From Brevibacillus centrosporus (GTDB lineage Bacteria > Bacillota > Bacilli > Brevibacillales > Brevibacillaceae), in the NCBI RefSeq assembly GCF_003710815.1, contig NZ_RHHP01000003.1, positions 124,001-188,000 of the forward strand: a stretch of DNA of 64,000 nucleotides, written 5' to 3'. Each line of letters starts with the position of its first letter. Positions within the stretch are counted from its first letter, which is position 1. The position numbers were made by a program, and so were the translations under genes. Shown piece by piece: positions 1-6,636 of the stretch. Under the pieces are notes generated by a model that was given only the letters and a program-made list of their open reading frames with translations, ran no database searches and had not been told where the DNA came from.

Positions 1-246
1 GTAAAAGCACCCGATGATTGCCGCGTCATATCCAGCTGCCTCTGCTTGTTTGACTATGCGAACAATGTCTGGCATCACCATGACTTCATAGCAGTTGTAC
101 TCCAGATGCAAAGGGCCTGGCTTGTTACCAATGGATACAACATCTACTGTCGTAATCGAATCTACAATCTGATTGAACTCGGAAGCGAACAGCCCTATAT
201 CCTCATCGCTGCATATAGGATCGATATACAAGATCCTCGTTCCCAT
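1..246 (-). CDS. Asp/Glu/hydantoin racemase family protein (partial, C-terminus outside window)
   Basis: This is the first 82 codons of a minus-strand gene cut by the left edge. The start is ATG at 246, preceded by a GAGGAG ribosome binding site at about 253-259. The translation begins MGTRILYIDPIC and ends AAIIGCFY. The GCFY segment matches the cysteine-containing active-site strand of the aspartate/glutamate/hydantoin racemase family, where this cysteine is one of two catalytic acid/base residues. It lies 100 bp downstream of hyuB and is probably the last or a late gene of the same operon. A racemase would supply the right enantiomer to a hydantoinase-type pathway; that role is inferred from context. 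The second catalytic cysteine would lie outside the window, so the assignment rests on the N-terminal third. Confidence 0.75.
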   Translation of the reverse strand, partial: MGTRILYIDPICSDEDIGLFASEFNQIVDSITTVDVVSIGNKPGPLHLEYNCYEVMVMPDIVRIVKQAEAAGYDAAIIGCFY

Positions 247-346
247 CGATTGTGTCCTCCTCAGGTTTCATTGTCTGTTTTTTGGTTGCAGACATGTGCG
301 GGAGAATCCCCACAGCATGTCTGCCTACACCAGCGTGCAGCTGAAC

Positions 347-2089
347 TTATTGACGAAACTGTGCTCTCTCACTGGTTTCCCCGCGTAGCTCATACGTCAC
401 TGAGTCGACCAAGACTCCGTACTTCTGCTCCGCCTGCTCTACCGTCACATACCCATTCTTCGCATCCTGTGCCACCTGCTCAGCGGGGCGGTTGAAAGGA
501 TGACCATAGCCCCCGCCCGTTCCGGTGACCAGCTTCACGACATCGCCTTTATTCAGCGGATAGCGTGCATAGATCCCAAACGGTCCATCGATTTCCCCAT
601 TGGCTTTCTCCACATAAAACTCGTTGGGAGAGCCCGAATCCCCGCCATTGAATCCCCACGGCAAAAACTTGTTGCGTCCAAAAGTCACTGTCACCGCTTG
701 CTGATCCGTCATGGCCCGATAGGAGCGCACCACACCTGATCCACCGATGAACTCACCTGCTCCCGCCCCGTCGCAACGCAGGCTGTACTCATCGACCATG
801 ACACCGTACCGTGCCTCCGCAATCTCTACGGGCATATTGTAGGTCTCCCCATCCCCGATGCAGAACTGTCCACGGACGCCATCCTGACCCTCCCCTGCTC
901 CCCATCCGCCGACAGAAGGCTCGACGATCAGGAAAGGCTCGTCCGTTACATGATGCTTACCGGACAAAGTGACCGCGCAAACGGAAAGGAAATGGCCTGC
1001 TGTCAATCGCTTCGGCAGGATCGGTGCCAGAGCTTTCCATACGAGATCTCCCCCGGCCGATCCACTTTCCCAATACACAGAGACAGGAGCCGGTCGCTCA
1101 GCGGAGAAGATCGTACCCGGATCGGCAATAATTTCCAACGGCCGGAATACCCCATCGTTAATGTCGTGAGAAGGATTGGTGATCGCCAAGTAAATCGTGC
1201 GCACATCGGATACCAGTGTCGTGTAGGAGCAGTTTACTGGTCCCAGCACTTGCGGATGGCTTCCTCTGAAGTCGCAAATGAACTGATCGTCGGTGATCGT
1301 GACTTTCACCTGAATGCGAAACGGTCCATTGCCCATTCCATCCGAGTCGATGTAGTCTACCGCTTCGTAAACCCCATTTTGCAAAGAGACCAGCTCCTTG
1401 CGCGCGAGCTGTTCGCCATGATCGAGCAAATTCTCGATGGAAGCGGTAACCACGTCTTTTCCGTGTTTCTCACACAGCTCCTGGAATCGTCTTTCCCCCG
1501 TGCGCAGAGCCGCTACCTGTGCCCACATATCGCCCAGCGAAAGATCGGGAAAACGCACATTGGCTTGAATGATGTCCACCAAAGCTTGGTTGACGACTCC
1601 TTTATCAAACAGCTTGACGCAAGGGAATTGCAGACCTTCCTGGAAAATGTCCGTCGAGTCGTTCGTAAAGGACCCCGGATCTTTTCCACCTACTTCGGTC
1701 CAGTGTGCTTTGTTCGCAGAAAAGGCTACGATTTCGCCTTCGTAGTAAATCGGCATGACCAGACCTACGTCAGACAGATGAGAGCCTCCACCACTGTACG
1801 GATCGTTGATGATGATGATGTCGCCAGGAGACAGATTCTTGCCCTCTGCAAACTTCTTCACGGTATCCCGCACCATAAAGCTCAGATTGCCGATAAAGCC
1901 TGCTACCCCGTGCCCTTGTGTCAGCAGCTGACCCTGTGCATCCGTCAATCCGCACGCGTAGTCCAAAACTTCATAGATGATCGGGCTCATGGATGTGCGA
2001 CCCAAGGTGTAAAACATCTCATCCCCGATGGCGATCAAGGAGTCTTTGACGATCTCCAGGCTAAACGGGTCTACTTTATTTACGCGCAT
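347..2089 (-). CDS. hyuB: Hydantoinase B / N-methylhydantoinase B-type subunit
   Basis: This 580-residue protein has full family length and begins MRVNKVDPFSLEIVKDSL. It belongs to the hydantoinase B/5-oxoprolinase B family, which partners HyuA in ATP-dependent opening of five-membered cyclic amides such as hydantoins, 5-oxoproline or N-methylhydantoin in the cytosol. Family signatures seen include NDPYSGGGSHLSDVG near residues 95-110 and the glycine-rich tail GTGGGYGHP, whose end carries a further 50 residues. It starts 1 bp from the hyuA stop codon (TAG 2090-2092), so the two are co-translated. The exact substrate cannot be told from sequence. The acetone/acetophenone carboxylase families share this fold, but the two-subunit layout next to a racemase favours a hydantoinase-like role. 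Confidence 0.9.
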   Translation of the reverse strand: MRVNKVDPFSLEIVKDSLIAIGDEMFYTLGRTSMSPIIYEVLDYACGLTDAQGQLLTQGHGVAGFIGNLSFMVRDTVKKFAEGKNLSPGDIIIINDPYSGGGSHLSDVGLVMPIYYEGEIVAFSANKAHWTEVGGKDPGSFTNDSTDIFQEGLQFPCVKLFDKGVVNQALVDIIQANVRFPDLSLGDMWAQVAALRTGERRFQELCEKHGKDVVTASIENLLDHGEQLARKELVSLQNGVYEAVDYIDSDGMGNGPFRIQVKVTITDDQFICDFRGSHPQVLGPVNCSYTTLVSDVRTIYLAITNPSHDINDGVFRPLEIIADPGTIFSAERPAPVSVYWESGSAGGDLVWKALAPILPKRLTAGHFLSVCAVTLSGKHHVTDEPFLIVEPSVGGWGAGEGQDGVRGQFCIGDGETYNMPVEIAEARYGVMVDEYSLRCDGAGAGEFIGGSGVVRSYRAMTDQQAVTVTFGRNKFLPWGFNGGDSGSPNEFYVEKANGEIDGPFGIYARYPLNKGDVVKLVTGTGGGYGHPFNRPAEQVAQDAKNGYVTVEQAEQKYGVLVDSVTYELRGETSERAQFRQ

Positions 2090-4135
2090 CTAGTTCACCC
2101 CCGTGAGAATAATCAGGTTGCCGTACTCATCTACCGTAAGCGACTGCCCCGGGTGCATGACCGTTGACGAGGAACGCTCCTCCACGATCGCAGGTCCCTC
2201 GAAGCTGGCACCGGGCGACAGCTTATGACGGTCGTAGACGTCGGTGGTGACCCAGCCTTTGCCTTCGAAATAGACGGGACGTGATTCAATGATGGCTTCG
2301 GACACCAAAATATCGGTTTTCTCCAGCTTTTTGAGAGTAGGCTTCTGCACTTTGCCAAAAGCCGTTACGTGGAGAGATACGATTTCCGTCTCGGTCTGTT
2401 CGAGGCGAAACGTGTACGTTTTTTCGTGGAGTTGATGGAATCTTTCCACAATCTCGGCGAAAGTTTCTGCCTGCCACTCGCCATTTGGCACCTGAACTTT
2501 GACCGTATGCTCCTGCCCCACATAGCGCATGTCGGCAAAGCGAGTGTAGATCACCGCTTCCCGATTGAGCCCGTCTGCTTCGTACTGCTGCCACGCTTCC
2601 TGTTCAAGCGCTGCCCATGCTTGGTTGATTTCCGTGATGTCCAACTGCCCCAGACGCTTGATATATGTCTGAATATAGTCGCGTCGCAGATCGGTCATCA
2701 GCATGCCCCATGCCGAGAAAACAGATGATGCCGTCGGTACCACTACCTTTTTCACGCCCAGCTCTTTTGCCAGAATCGGGGCGTGCATCGGTCCTCCGCC
2801 ACCGAATGCCACGAGGGTAAAGTCACGCGGGTCGTAGCCTTTGCGGACAGAGACGAGCTTCAGTGCATTGAGCATATTGGAGTCTGCGATTCGGATCATC
2901 CCGAGAGCCGCTTCCTCTACCGACATGTCAAAATGGCTGGCAACCGTCTCGTGAATCGCTTGCTTCACCTTTTCCAGATCAACGTTGTAGCCGAAGTTCC
3001 TCGCTGCCAACCGACCTGCTACGAGATTCGCGTCGGTCGTAGTCGGCTTCGTCCCCCCCAAGCCGTAAGCAACAGGCCCAGGGAGCGCTCCCGCAGACTC
3101 AGGTCCCACTTTCAGCGAGCCCGCATCATCGATCCAGGCGATAGATCCGCCGCCGTTTCCGATTTCCACGATATCGACTACAGGCACCTTGATCGGATAG
3201 CCAGCACTTCGCTCCGAGCGCTCGATGTAGTAGTCCGTAGATACCTTCACTCCTCCTTTGTCGATAAGCGAGCACTTCGCTGTGGTGCCACCGATATCAA
3301 AAGCGATCAGGTTTGTCTCCCCGATCAGCTCGCCGAGTACCGCAGCCCCGTACACACCGGCTACCGGACCGGACTCTACCATGTTGATCGGAGTTTCCTT
3401 TGCCTGGGCAAACGTGGTCGTGCCCCCGTTTGACTGCATGATGTAGTTGTAGCTGTCTACCCCATTTTCTTTGAGCTTTCCTTGCAGCTTGTTGATATAA
3501 GAAGCTGCTGTCGGCTTCACGTAAGAGTTCAGTACCGTAGTATTGGTGCGCTCGTACTCTCGCCATTCCTTCGTGACTTCATGGGATGCAGTCACGTGGA
3601 CTTCCGGCCAAAGCTCTTTGATCAAAGCAACAGTCAGCTGCTCGTGAACCGGATTCACATAAGCGTGCAAATAAGCGATTGCAACCGCCTTTACTTCTTC
3701 CTGTTGAAAGTAGGAGACGATGCTTTTGACCTGTTCGCGATCCAGTGGACGAATGATTTCACCCTGGTAATTCAGACGCTCCTCCACTTCCAGCCGCAAA
3801 TAGCGGGGAACGAACGGCTCAGGCTTGTGGTACCGCACGTTGAAAAGATCCGGGCGATTCCCACGGGCGATCTCGAGCACATCTCGGAAGCCCTTTGTGG
3901 TGATCAGACCCGTCTTGATTCCTTTACGCTCCGTCAGCGCATTGATGATGACGGTAGAGCCGTGAATGAACGTGTGGATCGCTTCTTTTTCGATGCCGCT
4001 TACCTCAATCACATCCATGACCCCTTGTTCAAAGTTCGGCGGTGTCGTAGGGCTTTTCGCGACGCCGATGTCCCCGTGCTCGTCCACGTAGACCAAATCG
4101 GTAAATGTGCCGCCAATATCTGTTGCCACTCTCAT
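2090..4135 (-). CDS. hyuA: Hydantoinase A / N-methylhydantoinase A-type subunit
   Basis: This 681-residue protein starts at the ATG at 4135, where AGAGGGGGATCTCC forms a good ribosome binding site. An upstream in-frame start 15 codons earlier has no such site. The N-terminus RVATDIGGTFTDLVYVDE is the ASKHA-type phosphate-binding loop of hydantoinase A. A second nucleotide-binding signature, FDIGGTTAKCSLI, lies near residue 280, and VAFGGGGPMHAP follows near residue 450. The family uses ATP to phosphorylate and open cyclic imides or amides together with HyuB. The gene lies between an XRE-cupin regulator (41 bp upstream) and hyuB, suggesting a substrate-responsive operon. Substrate identity is not determined by sequence. 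Confidence 0.9.
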   Translation of the reverse strand: MRVATDIGGTFTDLVYVDEHGDIGVAKSPTTPPNFEQGVMDVIEVSGIEKEAIHTFIHGSTVIINALTERKGIKTGLITTKGFRDVLEIARGNRPDLFNVRYHKPEPFVPRYLRLEVEERLNYQGEIIRPLDREQVKSIVSYFQQEEVKAVAIAYLHAYVNPVHEQLTVALIKELWPEVHVTASHEVTKEWREYERTNTTVLNSYVKPTAASYINKLQGKLKENGVDSYNYIMQSNGGTTTFAQAKETPINMVESGPVAGVYGAAVLGELIGETNLIAFDIGGTTAKCSLIDKGGVKVSTDYYIERSERSAGYPIKVPVVDIVEIGNGGGSIAWIDDAGSLKVGPESAGALPGPVAYGLGGTKPTTTDANLVAGRLAARNFGYNVDLEKVKQAIHETVASHFDMSVEEAALGMIRIADSNMLNALKLVSVRKGYDPRDFTLVAFGGGGPMHAPILAKELGVKKVVVPTASSVFSAWGMLMTDLRRDYIQTYIKRLGQLDITEINQAWAALEQEAWQQYEADGLNREAVIYTRFADMRYVGQEHTVKVQVPNGEWQAETFAEIVERFHQLHEKTYTFRLEQTETEIVSLHVTAFGKVQKPTLKKLEKTDILVSEAIIESRPVYFEGKGWVTTDVYDRHKLSPGASFEGPAIVEERSSSTVMHPGQSLTVDEYGNLIILTGVN

Positions 4136-4176
4136 GGAGATCCCCCTCTTTTGCAAAAGCGTGTAATGGCTGTCTA

Positions 4177-4719
4177 TCAAAAAATGACTGGCGTGAGTAC
4201 GCAGAGCAGCTGTGTTTCTTCCTGAAGCGGGTTTTCGTACTCGTGCTCGATATGCGATGGGAAGTGAATGGAATCTCCTTCTCGCACGAAGTACTCCTCT
4301 CCCGCAATCTCAAATAGGACAGCCCCTTTGAGGACAAAGTAAAATTCCTCCCCGGGGTGGCTGAAGGTCTGTTCTTTTTTCTGATTCGGGGCCAACTTGA
4401 CGATCATGGGCTCCAGCGAGCGTTTGGGGAATTCTCCCCCCAGTCGAATAAAAGAGGTAGCAGAGCTCTCCACGCGAAATGGCTTCTGTTCCTCTGTCTT
4501 CACATGGTAGTTGGCGTGCACCTGTTCTTCAAAAAAGAACGTCATGGTGACACCAAACGCATCCGCAATCTTTTTTAGCGAAGTAATCGCGACAGACGAA
4601 GCGCCACGCTCGATCTGTGATAAAAAGCTGACAGACAGATTCGTTTTTTCGCTTAAATCCTTCAAGGTCAGCCCTTGTTCGATCCGTAAATCCTTAATCT
4701 TTTTGTGAATATCATCCAT
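4177..4719 (-). CDS. XRE-family transcriptional regulator with C-terminal cupin domain
   Basis: The 180-residue protein has an N-terminal HTH_XRE domain (about residues 5-60, with LTLKDLSEKTNLSVSFLSQIERG as the helix-turn-helix). Its C-terminal cupin_2 domain lies at about residues 105-175 and contains PGEEFYFVLKG and GDSIHFPSHIEHEYENP. Such proteins sense a small ligand through the cupin and usually repress or activate the adjacent catabolic operon. It is the first gene of the hyuA-hyuB-racemase operon, 41 bp before hyuA, so it probably regulates itself and that operon. A perfect 8-bp inverted repeat with a 12-bp spacer lies 29 bp upstream of its start and is the obvious operator candidate. 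The ligand is unknown; a cyclic ureide or its product is an inference. Confidence 0.88.
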   Translation of the reverse strand: MDDIHKKIKDLRIEQGLTLKDLSEKTNLSVSFLSQIERGASSVAITSLKKIADAFGVTMTFFFEEQVHANYHVKTEEQKPFRVESSATSFIRLGGEFPKRSLEPMIVKLAPNQKKEQTFSHPGEEFYFVLKGAVLFEIAGEEYFVREGDSIHFPSHIEHEYENPLQEETQLLCVLTPVIF

Positions 4720-4747
4720 GCTTCTTCACCTGCTCATCATCTATTAC

Positions 4748-4775
4748 GGAATTGTAGTATTTGAATGACAATTCC
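4748..4775 (-). promoter_or_regulatory. Inverted repeat, candidate operator of the XRE-cupin/hyu operon
   Basis: GGAATTGT at 4748-4755 and ACAATTCC at 4768-4775 are a perfect 8-bp inverted repeat. The arm centres are 20 bp apart, about two helical turns, as expected for a dimeric HTH protein. The surrounding 130 bp are strongly AT-rich and must contain the operon promoter. On the minus strand TTGTCA overlaps the upstream arm. The link to the adjacent XRE-cupin regulator is inferred from position. Confidence 0.5.
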
Positions 4776-4972
4776 ATATATTCTTCATTTATTACGATAT
4801 TACTATAACGAATTACTGTTTTACAATAATTTTTTCTTTTATTACTTCATTTATTTACACATATACGAGAATGAATACATTCATAGCGGAAAGAAGACCT
4901 CACGGCTCAAATCGACTTGTTCGTCGATATGCTGCTCAAGCGTGCAGAGGAGAACAAGAAAAAAAACTGCAG

Positions 4973-5011
4973 AAAAGCCAGTCTAACATGTACATGTTTG
5001 GACTGGCTTTT
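4973..5011 (-). terminator. Intrinsic terminator after the LysE-family exporter gene
   Basis: The arms AAAAGCCAGTC and GACTGGCTTTT enclose a second 14-bp palindrome (AACATGTACATGTT), giving a long hairpin with T-tracts on both sides. It lies 39 bp past the exporter stop codon. The 330-bp gap 4720-5049 holds only this hairpin and the AT-rich promoter region of the hyu operon; I see no gene in it. Confidence 0.75.
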
Positions 5012-5049
5012 AGTATGATCCGAGGACAAGACGCGTCAGTCCTGCCTGG

Positions 5050-5694
5050 CTATGATTTTCCCGGACTGGCAAAAGCGGAGAACACACCCAAAGAAATATA
5101 AATCCAGCCTGTGATCCGATTTTGCAGCCTGGCCCCCACCTTGCTCCCCTTCATCCGCTTACGAATATGCGCGGCAAGAAGAGCATAGCTGCCATCGCTG
5201 AGAAAGGCCAAGACAAGAAAGAGAATCCCCAGCCCGATAAACTGTGCAGGGACGGAGCCTGCTGCAGGTGAGATAAACTGCGGAAAGAATGCGAGAAAAA
5301 ACAATGCCGTCTTCGGGTTCATGATTTCTACTAGCGCCGACTGGTAGAGAATCTTCTTCAGATTGACAGCGGGTGCTTCTTCCTCTGTTTCAGCTGCCTC
5401 AGCTTCATTTCGATTGAACAAAGTCTTGCATCCTAAATAGATCAGGTAAGCTGCCCCTACATATTTCACGATGGTAAATGCAGTCGCCGATGTCATGAGA
5501 ATCGCTGAAACTCCCAGCGCCCCTGCCACCACGTGAACGGCTCCACCAAGCGATACTCCCAGCACGGATATGACTCCCGCTCTTTTTCCCTGGTTGATAC
5601 TTCTCGCCATAATGTAGAATACAGCTGGTCCCGGTATGATTAACATAGCTAGCGCCGCAACTACAAACAGCCAAATCGTTGTCCACTCCACCAA
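5050..5694 (-). CDS. LysE/RhtB-family amino-acid exporter
   Basis: This 214-residue integral membrane protein of the LysE/RhtB superfamily exports amino acids or related small metabolites across the cytoplasmic membrane. The N-terminal motif LAMLIIPGPAVFYIMARS carries the family's conserved PGP signature. The motif MNPKTALFFLAFFPQFI near residue 125 is typical, and about six hydrophobic segments are present. I chose the TTG start at 5694 because GGAGG sits five bases upstream. An ATG a few bases further upstream is out of frame. It is monocistronic, with a strong terminator downstream. The substrate cannot be predicted; threonine, homoserine and leucine exporters all share this sequence type. 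Confidence 0.88.
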   Translation of the reverse strand: MVEWTTIWLFVVAALAMLIIPGPAVFYIMARSINQGKRAGVISVLGVSLGGAVHVVAGALGVSAILMTSATAFTIVKYVGAAYLIYLGCKTLFNRNEAEAAETEEEAPAVNLKKILYQSALVEIMNPKTALFFLAFFPQFISPAAGSVPAQFIGLGILFLVLAFLSDGSYALLAAHIRKRMKGSKVGARLQNRITGWIYISLGVFSAFASPGKS

Positions 5695-5758
5695 GCATGC
5701 CTCCTTTTCTAGAAATACCTTAAAAGAAGATTGCTCTCACCAAAAGGGGCAGTTTTCA

Positions 5759-5908
5759 ATGGATGCTACAGGTCAGTGTGCTTGTATCTCGCGACGATAT
5801 CTGACTAAAGCAAAAGCTGACAATCTTCAATACCTTATAGAAGCTGCTGCTTCGCTTGGTAAAGGAGAGTGGGTCAAACAGTGGGAAAAGGCAAGAAAAA
5901 AATCATAG
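5759..5908 (+). CDS. Small ORF (49 aa) overlapping the start of the glycosyltransferase-like gene
   Basis: This 49-codon reading frame starts at ATG 5759, ten bases after an AAGGGG stretch. It ends 28 bases inside the following gene and in a different frame. The product contains a short Cys-Ala-Cys segment and a lysine/tryptophan-rich C-terminus. I recognise no family. The overlap would suit translational coupling to the downstream gene, but it may equally be a chance frame in a leader. Confidence 0.28.
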   Translation: MDATGQCACISRRYLTKAKADNLQYLIEAAASLGKGEWVKQWEKARKKS

Positions 5909-6603
5909 TTGGGATTGCTTTCAACTCGAAAAAGCTAAAGTACAACCGCAAAAAGAGATTCTCAAAGCGTTGGATCAAGAGTCGCATGAAGATCTTTATG
6001 AAGTATACGAGAAGGAGCCTGCAAAGGCAGACCAGTCAAGGCTTTGATGCTCTCATAGAGTACGAAGACCGTTCCCGAAAACACATCAAGAAGCAGCTGC
6101 GAAAATACAAAAAGCTCCCGAGAAATATCAAGTTCATCCCGAAAAGCATGTATCAGAGAAGCATCAAGAAGCGTCTGAAAGGCTATCGTTATTTATACCT
6201 CGTCCGCCTGGATTCGGATGACCTGTACCGCAGAAGCTACATCCAGCAGCTCAGGAATCATCGCAGAAGAAAAGGCGTCAAAGCAATCATTAACCAGAAT
6301 GGCTATATGTACGACTCGAAAAAGAAGCGAATTGCCCCGATGTATGCGAAGTCCCCTGCCTTTTATACGCTGATCTATAAAGCCAAAAGCTATCGCCGCG
6401 GCAAACGGTATAAGCTTCGCGGAGGGCATCCGGCTGTCATTCGCCTGCGTCATGACAAGCTGCGCCTGCGAAACTATGTGCATATCATCCACTCAGGCAA
6501 TACGACTAGCAAATTTCGCTCAAAGCGCAACAAGATAATCGATAAACGTCGTGTGGTCAAAGATCGCCGCAGAGTCAGGAGAATCCTTTCCTCTTTCATG
6601 TAA
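5881..6603 (+). CDS. Putative rhamnosyltransferase-like glycosyltransferase, very basic
   Basis: About 240 residues. The start is taken as GTG at 5881, after AAAGGAGAG at 5861-5868; a GTG at 5869 lies too close to that site. The layout IAFNS, RMKIFMKYTRRSLQRQT, LYLVRLDSDDLY, INQNGYMYDS and GGHPAVIRLRHDKLRLRNY fits the putative rhamnosyl transferase family (a GT-A-like fold). In that fold the DSDD segment would act as the DxD nucleotide-sugar and metal-binding motif. No signal peptide or membrane segment is seen. The lysine and arginine content is extreme, especially in the first 60 and last 35 residues, suggesting contact with an anionic surface such as a spore or envelope polymer. It is monocistronic or coupled to the 49-codon frame upstream. 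The donor and acceptor are unknown. Confidence 0.65.
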   Translation: MGKGKKKIIVGIAFNSKKLKYNRKKRFSKRWIKSRMKIFMKYTRRSLQRQTSQGFDALIEYEDRSRKHIKKQLRKYKKLPRNIKFIPKSMYQRSIKKRLKGYRYLYLVRLDSDDLYRRSYIQQLRNHRRRKGVKAIINQNGYMYDSKKKRIAPMYAKSPAFYTLIYKAKSYRRGKRYKLRGGHPAVIRLRHDKLRLRNYVHIIHSGNTTSKFRSKRNKIIDKRRVVKDRRRVRRILSSFM

Positions 6604-6606
6604 AAG

Positions 6607-6636
6607 AAGCTGCCTAGTGAACTAGGCGGCTTTTTC
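6607..6636. terminator. Bidirectional intrinsic terminator
   Basis: AAGCTGCCTAGT pairs with ACTAGGCGGCTT around a two-base loop, with TTTTT on the plus strand and CTTCTTTTA on the minus strand. It sits exactly between the stop codons of the convergent glycosyltransferase-like and sensor-kinase genes and can serve both. Confidence 0.85.

Noticed and set aside
950..2167. Long plus-strand open frame opposite hyuB
   Set aside because: It is the antisense shadow of a well-supported hydantoinase B gene; it has no family pattern and no ribosome binding site.
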